In this document: piece by piece, positions 1-7,817 of the stretch | Layout of the letters: every line of letters begins with the position of its first letter | Position numbering within the stretch: the first letter of the stretch is position 1 | From: an uncultured Bacteroidales bacterium | GTDB lineage: Bacteria > Bacteroidota > Bacteroidia > Bacteroidales > Paludibacteraceae | Direction of reading: 5' to 3' | DNA length: 41,832 nt | Assembly (NCBI GenBank): GCA_934692905.1 | Contig: CAKUUM010000012.1 | Coordinates: 1 to 41,832, forward strand | Notes under the pieces: generated by a model | Told to the model about the DNA's origin: nothing | Database searches by the model: none | What the model saw: only the letters and a program-made list of their open reading frames with translations | Made by a program: the position numbers and the translations under genes

Positions 1-16
1 GTCGTGTATTTGTCGG

Positions 17-104
17 GCTAAGTGTATGTGATTAGTATGTGATTAGTATGTGATTAGTATGTGATTAGTATGTGATTAGTATGTGATTCCGCCGACCTTG
101 CCGC
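17..104. repeat. 11-bp tandem array, copy A
   Basis: Five exact copies of GTGATTAGTAT lie at 28-82, followed by a partial copy at 83-88; the flanks (17-27 and 83-104) continue the 11-bp phase with diverged units. The segment 83-102 is the exact reverse complement of 10110-10129, and the array there uses the same unit inverted, so this is one half of an inverted pair flanking about 10 kb. It lies just upstream of the promoter of the DUF6452 gene. Function unknown. Confidence 0.95.
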
Positions 105-120
105 GGGGTTGTTATATTTA

Positions 121-152
121 TTTGCCCACGTGCCCGAAACTTACTACTTTTG
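121..152 (+). promoter_or_regulatory. Bacteroidota-type promoter of the DUF6452-DUF6048 unit
   Basis: TTTG at 121-124 and TACTTTTG at 145-152 are separated by 20 bp, matching the known Bacteroides -33 TTTG / -7 TAnnTTTG consensus. Transcription would begin near 159, only a few bases before the ATG at 161 and 14 before the next in-frame ATG at 173, so the mRNA may be nearly leaderless. Confidence 0.7.
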
Positions 153-160
153 CCGTGAAA

Positions 161-697
161 ATGACGACGAGTATGCCGAGCACTCCCCGAAACGACCGCA
201 CTACCCCATTCCGCACGCGTGCCCTCGCGCGCGCGTACTTGTTAATATGTCTGTTGGGCACGTTGTCGTCATGCGAACCCGACACCACCTGCTACGACCG
301 CAATCTGGATACGCACGTCATCATCACCCTCTCGGCGGACTCCGCCGGCATCGACGGCAACACGCACGCCTACGACACATGGGACAGCCTGTACATACAG
401 GGCGTGGGCGCGGAAACGGTGCTCTACAGCCCCACCCCGCTCCGGCAGATAGGGCTCGGACTGCGCCCCGACACCACAGAGACGGCGTTTCTCATCCTCT
501 ACCACGACCAACTGGACACCCTTGTCATCACCCATACCCCGCGGCTGCACTACGTCAGTCTGGCGTGCGGATGTGCTGTGTATCACACCATTACGGGCGC
601 ACGAAGCAGCGACACTCGCGTGGACAGCGTATCCGTTGTCAATGCCTCTGTCGAGACCACGGAGCAGGAAAACTTACGAATCTACATGCACGAGTGA
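161..697 (+). CDS. DUF6452-like lipoprotein
   Basis: Small secreted protein of about 178 residues, resembling the Bacteroidales DUF6452 family (function unknown). A basic N-terminus is followed by a hydrophobic stretch ending in LSSC, a lipobox; the mature protein would start with the cysteine and be tethered to a membrane. The mature part is rich in Asp and Thr and predicted beta. An upstream ATG at 83 is open but precedes the promoter, so the start is 161 or the in-frame ATG at 173. The stop overlaps the GTG of the next gene by four bases (GTGA), indicating translational coupling. DUF6452 and DUF6048 genes are often neighbours in Bacteroidales, which supports both calls. Family assignment is from memory of the pattern, not from a search. 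Confidence 0.75.
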   Translation: MTTSMPSTPRNDRTTPFRTRALARAYLLICLLGTLSSCEPDTTCYDRNLDTHVIITLSADSAGIDGNTHAYDTWDSLYIQGVGAETVLYSPTPLRQIGLGLRPDTTETAFLILYHDQLDTLVITHTPRLHYVSLACGCAVYHTITGARSSDTRVDSVSVVNASVETTEQENLRIYMHE

Positions 698-1344
698 ACC
701 GCCGAGCCCTTCTCATATGGACCATCCTGAGCCTCTTCGCCACCGTTGTGAACGCGCGCGAATATGCTGACACGGCTGTCTATCAAGGACTTAGCCTCAA
801 GTTGGATTTGGCTTCCCCCGTCATTGAGGCAGCACGTTCAGGGGGGAAGATACAGGACTACGAACTCGCCGTGAATGTCCGTTTGGCACGCCGCTGGTAT
901 CCCACATTGGAACTCGGTTACGCGCAGGCGGATTGCACTTCCGGTGGCGGACACCACACGGGGTTAGGAGGTTTCGGTCGTATAGGTCTGGATATCAGCG
1001 CGTTGAAGAAAGGGGCATCGGAAAACTGCCTGCTGGTCGGCTTTCGCGTAGGCACCTCTTGTCAATCCTACCAACTCACCGATGTCGTTCAGCACGTGGA
1101 CTATTGGCAGACCGTGCCTGTTTCTTTCCTCAACCAAACCCACTGGGATGCGTGGGGTGAGGTCGTGGCGGGCTGTCAGGTGCAGATTGCCAAAGGTTTC
1201 CAAATGGGTTGGTATGTCCGTCTGAAAGTTCTCTTCACCCGCACCGCCAAGGACGGCGGTCCCCTGCCCTACTATATGCCCGGTTTCGGCTTCCGCAACG
1301 ACACCAACTGGGGGCTGAACTACTACCTCGCTTGGAAATTCTGA
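694..1344 (+). CDS. DUF6048-like outer-membrane-associated protein
   Basis: About 216 residues. The GTG start at 694 overlaps the stop of the lipoprotein gene (GTGA). The N-terminus has a signal peptide (basic VNRRALL, hydrophobic core, cleavage after VVNA). The rest alternates polar and aromatic residues (LKLDLASP, LELGYAQ, IGLDIS, LLVGFRVG, YYLAWKF), as expected for a small beta-barrel, and ends in a C-terminal Phe typical of outer-membrane barrels. It looks like the DUF6048 family, unknown in function, usually paired with DUF6452. No ATG lies in frame near the signal peptide, so GTG is the only sensible start. The pair probably acts together in the envelope; this is inference from coupling and location. 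Confidence 0.75.
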   Translation: MNRRALLIWTILSLFATVVNAREYADTAVYQGLSLKLDLASPVIEAARSGGKIQDYELAVNVRLARRWYPTLELGYAQADCTSGGGHHTGLGGFGRIGLDISALKKGASENCLLVGFRVGTSCQSYQLTDVVQHVDYWQTVPVSFLNQTHWDAWGEVVAGCQVQIAKGFQMGWYVRLKVLFTRTAKDGGPLPYYMPGFGFRNDTNWGLNYYLAWKF

Positions 1345-1362
1345 CCCGCCAAACAAAAACAG

Positions 1363-1472
1363 CACATTGGCATTAAAGGTACTGCACGTTGGCATTAGAG
1401 GCATTGCATGTTAGCATTAGAGGCATTGCATGTTGGCATAAAAAAAACAGCACGTTAGCATTCACTAACGTG
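1363..1472. repeat. 22-bp tandem array (five units)
   Basis: Five consecutive 22-bp units (1363, 1385, 1407, 1429, 1451) share the core GTTGGCATTAGAGGCATTG with substitutions. The fourth and fifth units have diverged so that, read on the minus strand, they form the hairpin and U-tract terminating the tRNA-Thr gene. 22 bp is twice the 11-bp period of most other arrays in the window. Confidence 0.9.
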
Positions 1473-1473
1473 C
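1440..1473 (-). terminator. intrinsic terminator of tRNA-Thr
   Basis: Arms 1450-1458 and 1465-1473 pair over nine bases (GCACGTTAG with CTAACGTGC) with a six-base loop. On the minus strand the hairpin is followed by a run of eight T at 1447-1440. It lies about 25 bp beyond the 3' end of the tRNA and is built from the last units of the 22-bp array. Confidence 0.8.
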
Positions 1474-1497
1474 CGTCCTCCAATACAACTTTTTCTG

Positions 1498-1570
<73 letters not shown>

Positions 1571-1613
1571 ATTCACTCCCCACAAAGACAGAGACCTCTG
1601 CCGAAAGCGGGTG

Positions 1614-1645
1614 CAAAAGTACTGCTTTTTTTTCATTTGCGCAAA
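1614..1645 (-). promoter_or_regulatory. promoter of tRNA-Thr
   Basis: On the minus strand TTTG (1645-1642) and TACTTTTG (1621-1614) are 20 bp apart. The start would be near 1607, about 37 bp before the mature tRNA. Confidence 0.75.
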
Positions 1646-1649
1646 TGTT

Positions 1650-1681
1650 TTTGGTAAATTGCCTGTTTTTTCGTAACTTTG
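1650..1681 (+). promoter_or_regulatory. promoter of the type IX plug gene
   Basis: TTTG at 1650-1653 and TAACTTTG at 1674-1681, 20 bp apart. It is back-to-back with the tRNA promoter. Transcription from near 1688 excludes the upstream ATG at 1645 as a start. Confidence 0.75.
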
Positions 1682-1716
1682 CGGGCATTAGACTGGCAAA
1701 TATGTGTATCACCAAT

Positions 1717-3039
1717 ATGTCTATACGTTGTAATATCGCGCGGCTCATTGCCCTGTTGTGGGGCGTCTGGATGGCAGGCGCCGTGTATGCTGCGCCTTAC
1801 CGGACACGCGCTATGCAGCCCGGAATACGGACTCTGCGCGTTCAGTATGTGGAGTCTCAATCACTTCGCCGCCCGTTTCTGGTATTGGGAGATGACGCGG
1901 ACGCCATTGATGGCAGCGACCCGGGCAATACGCTGGAGGTGTCGTTCGACGAGATGAGCCATGATGTGCGGCAGTACTCCTACACCGTGCGCCACCTGAA
2001 CAAGGACTGGACCCCGTCGGATTTGAGCAGTTACGAGTATTTGCGGGGGTTCACCACGGCAGACATCACGGATTATGAATTGTCGGTCAATACACAGCAG
2101 GCATATACGCACTACTCGCTGACCTTCCCCAACAGCGATATGCAACTGCTGGCAAGCGGCAACTACGCGCTGAGTATCTATGAGGACGGCGATATGGAGA
2201 AGGAAGTGGCGTGCGTATGCTTTTCGGTGGTGGAGCCCATTGCAGGAATACGGGCGCAAGTGCGGTCGAATACGGATATCGAGTTCGACGGGCGGTACCA
2301 GCAGTTGGACGTGGATGTGGAAACGGCACGGCTGGAAGTGAAGGACCCGTCACTGGTCACCGTCGCGGTACGGCAGAACGGCAGACTTGACAACCAGGTG
2401 ATGCTGAATACGCCCACGTTTGTGGAGCCGAACAGACTCCGCTATATCAATCAAAAGTCCCTGATATTTGAGGGCGGTAACGAGTTCCGTCATTTTGATG
2501 CATACTCCACGTATTATGCAGGTTATCACGTGGACAGGATACGCTATGCACAGGGTGAATACCACGCTGTGTTGGACATGGATGAGGTGCGCGGCACGAT
2601 GGCAAAAGAGTCGGGGCGCGAGGGGTTGGGTTATCTCACCGAGTACGACACCAACGGCCAATGGCGCATCAATGCGGAAAAGACCGACGAGCCTGATGTG
2701 GACGCGGAATATATGTGGGTGCACTTCTGCCTTCCCGTGTGCTACCCCGTGACGAGCGGTAACGTGTATGTGGGCGGAGGACTGTTCTATGACCGGTTCG
2801 GGGTGGACAACCTGATGCAATATGATGCAGATACACAATGCTACTACCTGTACGCATACCTGAAACAGGGCGCATACGACTATCTGTACTATGTGTCGTC
2901 GGACAGCGGGACACCTGCCACCCTTTTGCCCGTAGAGGGTTCGCATTGGCAGACAAAAAACGAATACACCATATACGTGTACTACCGCCCCTTCGGCGGG
3001 CGGTACGACCGTTTGGTCGGACTCCAAGTGACAGACTGA
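1717..3039 (+). CDS. type IX secretion system plug protein (DUF5103 family)
   Basis: About 440 residues. N-terminal signal peptide (MSIRCNIARLI, hydrophobic core, cleavage near VYAA). The mature N-terminal half has the DUF5103 pattern: an FD..S..VRQYSYTVRHLNKDW segment, SYEYLRGF, ITDYELSVNT and YTHYSLTFPN. This family is known as the plug that closes the SprA translocon of the type IX secretion system at the outer membrane. The C-terminal part is less conserved and ends in a beta-rich YYRPFGGRYDRLVG stretch. ATG at 1702 is an alternative start; 1645 is excluded because it precedes the promoter. Length fits a complete family member. Its presence implies a functional type IX pathway, relevant to the C-terminal motifs on the nuclease at 8.8 kb and the BspA-like protein. 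Confidence 0.8.
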   Translation: MSIRCNIARLIALLWGVWMAGAVYAAPYRTRAMQPGIRTLRVQYVESQSLRRPFLVLGDDADAIDGSDPGNTLEVSFDEMSHDVRQYSYTVRHLNKDWTPSDLSSYEYLRGFTTADITDYELSVNTQQAYTHYSLTFPNSDMQLLASGNYALSIYEDGDMEKEVACVCFSVVEPIAGIRAQVRSNTDIEFDGRYQQLDVDVETARLEVKDPSLVTVAVRQNGRLDNQVMLNTPTFVEPNRLRYINQKSLIFEGGNEFRHFDAYSTYYAGYHVDRIRYAQGEYHAVLDMDEVRGTMAKESGREGLGYLTEYDTNGQWRINAEKTDEPDVDAEYMWVHFCLPVCYPVTSGNVYVGGGLFYDRFGVDNLMQYDADTQCYYLYAYLKQGAYDYLYYVSSDSGTPATLLPVEGSHWQTKNEYTIYVYYRPFGGRYDRLVGLQVTD

Positions 3040-3050
3040 GACCTATCCGC

Positions 3051-3083
3051 AGGGTAAGGTCAGGGAAAGGTCAGGGAGAAATT
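3051..3083. repeat. short 11-bp array
   Basis: Three 11-bp units (AGGGTAAGGTC, AGGGAAAGGTC, AGGGAGAAATT) begin 12 bases after the plug-gene stop. Confidence 0.7.
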
Positions 3084-3084
3084 C

Positions 3085-3119
3085 AATGCACAATGCATAA
3101 TGAAGAATGCGCAATGAGA
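3085..3119. repeat. 7-bp array, AATGCAC type
   Basis: Five 7-bp units: AATGCAC, AATGCAT, AATGAAG, AATGCGC, AATGAGA. The same family recurs at 10194-10249. It directly abuts the 11-bp array. Confidence 0.8.
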
Positions 3120-3171
3120 AACAGTCCAACCTATAACCAACATCTGACTATCCTATAACAAAACCATTAAC

Positions 3172-3204
3172 AAAAGAGGTCACCCGCAAGGATGACCTCT
3201 TTTT
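3172..3204. terminator. bidirectional terminator between plug gene and mutB
   Basis: Arms 3172-3182 (AAAAGAGGTCA) and 3193-3203 (TGACCTCTTTT) pair perfectly around a ten-base loop. T-runs on both strands make it usable for both convergent genes. Confidence 0.85.
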
Positions 3205-3245
3205 GATTGACGGGTGGCAGATATGCCACCATCGGAGATTTACGA

Positions 3246-5387
3246 TTACTCAGCCATCAGGAGTTCCATAATGGTGCAAGCGGATTTGGCTACCGATGAA
3301 CCGGGGCCGAAGATAGCAGCCACACCTGCCTTATAAAGGAAGTCGTAGTCCTGTGCAGGGATAACGCCACCGGCGATAACCATAATGTCAGGGCGACCAA
3401 GTTTCTTCAACTCCTCGATAACTTGCGGCACGAGGGTCTTGTGACCTGCAGCCAAAGAGGAAACGCCGAGAACGTGAACATCGTTCTCAACCGCCTGCTT
3501 GGCTGCCTCGGAAGGAGTTTGGAACAACGGTCCCATATCCACGTCAAATCCGCAGTCAGCATAGCCCGTAGCCACCACTTTGGCACCACGGTCGTGACCG
3601 TCCTGACCCATCTTGGCAATCATAATACGAGGTTGACGGCCTTCTTTCTTGGCGAAGGCTGCAGTGAGTTGTTGAGCACGCTCAAAATCACTGTCGTTCT
3701 TGGTTCCTGCTGCGTACACGCCTGAAATAGTTCTAATAGTTGCTTTATAACGTCCAACGACTTTCTCGCATGCATCGGAGATTTCGCCCAACGAAGCACG
3801 GAGACCTGCCGCCTTGACAGCGAGTGCGAGAAGGTTCTCACCCTTGCCGCCGTCAGCCCATGTCTGAACAGACTTGGTGATTTCTGCGAGTGCCTCTTGT
3901 ACGGCTTTCTCGTCACGATTAGCACGCAGTTCTTTGAGTCGGGCTACCTGCTCCTCGCGTACTGCGGTGTTGTCAATCTCCAGAATATCAATAGGATCCT
4001 CGTGGTCGAGACGATACTCGTTCACGCCGATAATCTTCTGCGTACCCGAGTCGATGCGTGCCTGAGTACGGGCAGCAGCCTCTTCGATACGCATCTTAGG
4101 CACACCGGTCTCGATAGCGGCAGCCATACCACCGAGTTTCTCGATTTCCTGTATATGCTCCCAAGCCTTGTCCATAATCTCCTTGGTGAGGCTCTCTACA
4201 TAGTAGGAACCTGCCCACGGGTCGATTTGCTTGCAGACCTTGGTCTCTTCCTGTATGTAAATCTGGGTGTTACGGGCAATACGTGCGGAGAAGTCGGTAG
4301 GCAGAGCAATAGCCTCGTCAAGCGCATTGGTGTGCAGAGACTGGGTGTGACCCAACGCAGCACCCATCGCCTCAATACAAGTACGACCTACGTTGTTGAA
4401 AGGATCCTGCTCCGTGAGCGACCAACCGGAAGTCTGGCAGTGGGTACGGAGAGCCATGGATTTCGGGTTCTTGGCGCCGAAAGACTTGACAATCTTAGCC
4501 CACAACATACGACCTGCACGCATCTTGGCAATCTCCATGAAGTGATTCATGCCAATAGCCCAGAAGAAAGACAGACGCGGTGCGAAAGTATCGACTGACA
4601 TACCAGCATTGACACCTGCACGGAGATACTCCATACCGTCGGCAAGCGTGTAAGCCAACTCAATATCAGCAGTAGCACCTGCCTCCTGCATATGGTAGCC
4701 GGAGATAGAGATAGAGTTGAACTTAGGCATCTTCTGCGAGGTGTACTCAAAGATGTCGGCGATAATCTTCATCGAGAACTTAGGCGGATAGATATAGGTG
4801 TTACGCACCATGAACTCTTTGAGAATATCGTTCTGGATAGTACCTGCCATCTCTTCGAGTTTGGCACCCTGCTCAAGACCTGCATTGATGTAGAACGCGA
4901 GGATAGGCAGCACGGCACCGTTCATGGTCATGGAGACGGACATCTTGTTCAAAGGAATACCTGCAAAGAGGACTTTCATATCCTCAAGCGAGCAGATACT
5001 TACACCAGCCTTACCCACATCGCCCACAACACGCATGTTATCAGCGTTGTAGCCGCGGTGCGTAGGAAGGTCGAAAGCCACAGACAGACCCTTCTGACCT
5101 GAGGCAAGGTTGCGGCGATAGAAAGCGTTGGATTCCTGCGCGGTGGAGAAACCGGCGTACTGGCGGATAGTCCAAGGACGCAAAGGATACATGGCACTAT
5201 AGGGGCCACGCAAGAATGGAGGAATACCCGAAGCATAGTTGAGATGCTCCATGCCTTCAAGGTCCTCTTTTGTGTAGATTGGCTTGACGTCAATGAGTTC
5301 GGGCGTCTTCCAATCGGCTTCAACGGCTCCTTCTACGTGTGAAGTAGCCACTTTGTTGATATCAATATCTTTGAAATTAGGTTTCAT
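3246..5387 (-). CDS. mutB: methylmalonyl-CoA mutase large (catalytic) subunit
   Basis: 713 residues, normal length. Interconverts methylmalonyl-CoA and succinyl-CoA using adenosylcobalamin; in Bacteroidales it works in the succinate-propionate route. The N-terminal barrel domain carries the conserved segments PYSAMYPLRPWTIRQYAGFS and LSVAFDLPTHRGYN. The C-terminal cobalamin-binding domain contains GQDGHDRGAKV, with the cobalt-ligating His near residue 598. The start at 5387 (MKPNFKDIDIN) is the usual N-terminus of Bacteroidales homologues. The small-subunit gene lies upstream on the same strand but is separated by a 122-residue four-helix-bundle gene and two 7-bp repeat arrays, an unusual interruption. 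Terminator at 3172-3204. Confidence 0.97.
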   Translation of the reverse strand: MKPNFKDIDINKVATSHVEGAVEADWKTPELIDVKPIYTKEDLEGMEHLNYASGIPPFLRGPYSAMYPLRPWTIRQYAGFSTAQESNAFYRRNLASGQKGLSVAFDLPTHRGYNADNMRVVGDVGKAGVSICSLEDMKVLFAGIPLNKMSVSMTMNGAVLPILAFYINAGLEQGAKLEEMAGTIQNDILKEFMVRNTYIYPPKFSMKIIADIFEYTSQKMPKFNSISISGYHMQEAGATADIELAYTLADGMEYLRAGVNAGMSVDTFAPRLSFFWAIGMNHFMEIAKMRAGRMLWAKIVKSFGAKNPKSMALRTHCQTSGWSLTEQDPFNNVGRTCIEAMGAALGHTQSLHTNALDEAIALPTDFSARIARNTQIYIQEETKVCKQIDPWAGSYYVESLTKEIMDKAWEHIQEIEKLGGMAAAIETGVPKMRIEEAAARTQARIDSGTQKIIGVNEYRLDHEDPIDILEIDNTAVREEQVARLKELRANRDEKAVQEALAEITKSVQTWADGGKGENLLALAVKAAGLRASLGEISDACEKVVGRYKATIRTISGVYAAGTKNDSDFERAQQLTAAFAKKEGRQPRIMIAKMGQDGHDRGAKVVATGYADCGFDVDMGPLFQTPSEAAKQAVENDVHVLGVSSLAAGHKTLVPQVIEELKKLGRPDIMVIAGGVIPAQDYDFLYKAGVAAIFGPGSSVAKSACTIMELLMAE

Positions 5388-5397
5388 AACTTCGTTT

Positions 5398-5418
5398 GGA
5401 ATAAGGAATAAGGAGTAA
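5398..5418. repeat. 7-bp array, GGAATAA type (left of inserted gene)
   Basis: GGAATAA, GGAATAA, GGAGTAA, then a degenerate tail AGAAAAAAGAC. It is an inverted counterpart of the array at 5878-5905, so the four-helix-bundle gene sits between inverted copies. Confidence 0.85.
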
Positions 5419-5428
5419 AGAAAAAAGA

Positions 5429-5797
5429 CTAATTAGTCACATCGGTGCTCACGTGCTGGCGAAAAGTAAACACCCGCCGCTGCAAACTGGTTATTTTGAT
5501 GAGAATTGTGTAGTACAATTCCGTTTCAACATAACCACGCCTGTTGGCAATCTCCAATTGCGTTTCCAATTCATACAAAGAGCCCAATGATATACCCAAG
5601 AATCTACAATAATCCTTGCTACTATCTTTGGCTGCTCCTTCCGCGATATTGGAAGACACAGAAACTGCGGCACGTTGCATCTGTGACGAAAGACCATAAC
5701 GCTCCTCCACAGGAAATGCAGATGTGATGGTATAGATGCTATCAGCAAGTTCTATGCCATCAACCCAAATGTCCAATTTGCGGAAGTTATGATACAT
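5429..5797 (-). CDS. four-helix-bundle protein (23S rRNA intervening-sequence / S23 family)
   Basis: 122 residues, typical family length. Conserved family features are visible: FRKLDIWVDGIELADSIY at the N-terminus, FPVEERYGLSSQMQRAAVSV, SNIAEGAAKDSSKDYCRFL and a final helix SLYELETQLEIA. Proteins of this family form pentameric four-helix bundles and are often encoded inside intervening sequences of 23S rRNA or as stand-alone genes; their function is unclear. Here the gene splits mutA from mutB and is bracketed by inverted 7-bp repeat arrays (5398-5418 and 5878-5905). Its stop codon lies in a perfect palindrome, GACTAATTAGTC (5427-5438). No convincing promoter was found. The arrangement suggests a cassette that entered the mut operon, but no transposase or target duplication is seen. 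Confidence 0.85.
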   Translation of the reverse strand: MYHNFRKLDIWVDGIELADSIYTITSAFPVEERYGLSSQMQRAAVSVSSNIAEGAAKDSSKDYCRFLGISLGSLYELETQLEIANRRGYVETELYYTILIKITSLQRRVFTFRQHVSTDVTN

Positions 5798-5877
5798 GAT
5801 TGTCTTTAACTTTAATCTTCTTCCTAAGTTTATGATTTCAATATATTATTCTTCCAGAGTAGAATGTAATAAGTCTT

Positions 5878-5905
5878 TATTCCTTATTCCTTACTCTTTA
5901 CTCTT
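5878..5905. repeat. 7-bp array, inverted GGAATAA type (right of inserted gene)
   Basis: Read on the plus strand: TTATTCC, TTATTCC, TTACTCT, TTACTCT. It overlaps the end of mutA, so the last codons and the stop of mutA are repeat-derived. Confidence 0.85.
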
Positions 5906-7789
5906 GAGAAGCAAAGCATTAAATTTCTTGAGGGTTTCGAGGACGTTGCTGCGGACGTTGATGAAGTTCTCAATACCGAGTTTCTGGAGGTCCTCCATGC
6001 AAGCAGGTGCACCTGCCACAATGAAGAGTTCCTTGGCACCTTGCAGTTTCTTCCAAGCCTCAGGAGCGTAGGTTGCATACTCGTCATCGCTGGAGCAGAG
6101 CACGATGATGTCCGCCTTTGCCTTGCGGGCTGCCTTGATACCGTCAGCCACAGTGGCGAAACCGTTGTTGTCGATGACCTTGTAGCCTGCGCACGCGAGG
6201 AAGTTGCACGAGAATTGTGCACGCGCGATACGCATAGCAAGGTTGCCGATGGTGAGCATGAAAGCAACCGGCTGTTTCTTAACGGCTTCCGTCTCAAGAC
6301 GCAGAGCCTCGAACTCCTCTGCAGCGCGAGCCACAGGCAGCGTTGCCAATGCGCCATCGGGCTTGGTGGAGCAAGTACCACAACCGCAACCACAACCTGT
6401 GGTCTTGATTTTCTTGGCAGCCTTCTCGTTGAAGTTCGGGAACTGGTTGGAACCCAACAGAATCTCCTTACGCTTAGCCACATCGCCGAGACGCTTGGTA
6501 AGGTTAGCCTGCATGTCGGCTTGCACCTTGCCTGCGGCAATCATCTCGTACATACCGCCCTGCTCCTGGATAGCGAGGAACTGCTTCCAAGCCTCGGTAG
6601 CGATAGCGTGGGTGAGGTTCTCGAGATAGTAGGAACCTGCGGCGGGGTCAACCACCTTATCGAAGTGCGACTCTTCCTTGAGCAGCAACTGCTGGTTGCG
6701 GGCGATACGCTCTGCAAAGTCAGTAGGTTGCTCGAAGGTTACATCAAACGGAGTAACGACAATCTCGTCAACACCTGCAAGGGCAGCGGACATGGTCTCG
6801 GTCTGCGAGCGGAGGAGGTTGACATAGGCGTCGAAGACAGTCATATTGAAGCGGCTGGTCTCTGCGCAGACATTCATCTTGGCAGCCTCTTTGAGGGCGG
6901 TAGTGAAGGTAGGAGCCTTGTAAGCCTCTACAATCTTAGCCCACAGCAGACGAGCAGCACGGAACTTGGCAATCTCCATGAAATAGTTGCCGCCGATACC
7001 CATATTGAAACGGATAGCGCGTGCAGCCTGGTAGTTAGGAATGCCTGCCTCGGTGAGCATAGTCATATAGTCTGCACCCCAAGCCAGAGTATACGCCAAC
7101 TCTTGTGCGCAATAAGCACCTGAGTTGTTGAGAATCACAGAGTTAACGCCTACTACGCGGTAGTTAGGCAGCGACTTGGCAGCCTTGACGGTAGCCACAA
7201 TCTTCTCCGTAACCTGCTCGCGGGTGAGGGGTTTGCCCTTGATGAGCATCTGCTTCATCGGGTCCACGTTGATGGAACCTACCACCTTCTTGAAGTCGTA
7301 GCCCGAGCGTCCGTAGTAGCGGACAAGGATACCTGCCAACTCAGGAGCCACGCAAGGGCAGATGCTGAAGTTGATAGCAATGGCGTCAGCCTTGATACCA
7401 TCAAGCAACACCTTGATAAAGTGGTAGTTAAGTTTCTCTGCATCCAAGCAGAAACCAAGTGAAGTGATGCCTTTGTTGAGCACTTCAAGTGCCTTGGCAT
7501 TGGCTTTGCGCGCGTTCTTGCAAGCGCAAATGTTCTGGCGGATAGCCCACTCGTTGTTGGTTTTCGTTCCGCGCACATAGGGGAACTGCCCAGGTGCCGA
7601 AACGGTGGTCTTGAGTCCTTTGAGGTCCTCTTGACGATAGAAAGGCTGCACATTGAAGCCTTCCGGGGTGCGCCAAACGAGTTTCTTGTCGAAATCGGCA
7701 CCCTTCAAGTCAGCGATGATTTTGTCCTTCCACTCTTTGGTAGAGATGGCGGGAAAATCTGCCAACAAATTCAATTTTTCTTCTGCCAT
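5891..7789 (-). CDS. mutA: methylmalonyl-CoA mutase small subunit
   Basis: 632 residues, the usual length. Non-catalytic partner of MutB. The barrel half starts MAEEKLNLLADFPAISTKEW and contains WRTPEGFNVQPFYR and RAIRFNMGIGGNYFMEIAKF, parallel to MutB. The C-terminal domain resembles the cobalamin domain but lacks the DxHxxG ligand motif (SSDDEYATYA stands near the site), as expected for small subunits. The interdomain linker contains an unusual cysteine cluster, GCGCGCGTC (Cys466, 468, 470, 473). The final residues KSKE and the stop lie in a 7-bp repeat array. The upstream gene nadA is 28 bp away on the same strand, with no terminator or promoter recognised between them. Confidence 0.95.
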   Translation of the reverse strand: MAEEKLNLLADFPAISTKEWKDKIIADLKGADFDKKLVWRTPEGFNVQPFYRQEDLKGLKTTVSAPGQFPYVRGTKTNNEWAIRQNICACKNARKANAKALEVLNKGITSLGFCLDAEKLNYHFIKVLLDGIKADAIAINFSICPCVAPELAGILVRYYGRSGYDFKKVVGSINVDPMKQMLIKGKPLTREQVTEKIVATVKAAKSLPNYRVVGVNSVILNNSGAYCAQELAYTLAWGADYMTMLTEAGIPNYQAARAIRFNMGIGGNYFMEIAKFRAARLLWAKIVEAYKAPTFTTALKEAAKMNVCAETSRFNMTVFDAYVNLLRSQTETMSAALAGVDEIVVTPFDVTFEQPTDFAERIARNQQLLLKEESHFDKVVDPAAGSYYLENLTHAIATEAWKQFLAIQEQGGMYEMIAAGKVQADMQANLTKRLGDVAKRKEILLGSNQFPNFNEKAAKKIKTTGCGCGCGTCSTKPDGALATLPVARAAEEFEALRLETEAVKKQPVAFMLTIGNLAMRIARAQFSCNFLACAGYKVIDNNGFATVADGIKAARKAKADIIVLCSSDDEYATYAPEAWKKLQGAKELFIVAGAPACMEDLQKLGIENFINVRSNVLETLKKFNALLLKSKE

Positions 7790-7817
7790 GATTAAATTGA
7801 TTTATATTGGATGATTA

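Noticed and set aside
17..104. CRISPR-like array
   Set aside because: Units are 11 bp without spacers, and no cas genes are present.
1645..1716. Upstream ATG (1645) as the start of the plug gene
   Set aside because: It lies before the promoter elements at 1650-1681, so it would not be in the transcript.
3423..5102. Long open frames opposite mutB, and likewise opposite mutA, the M16 protease, gdhA and kbl
   Set aside because: They are antisense shadows of strongly conserved genes; no signal, motif or promoter supports them.
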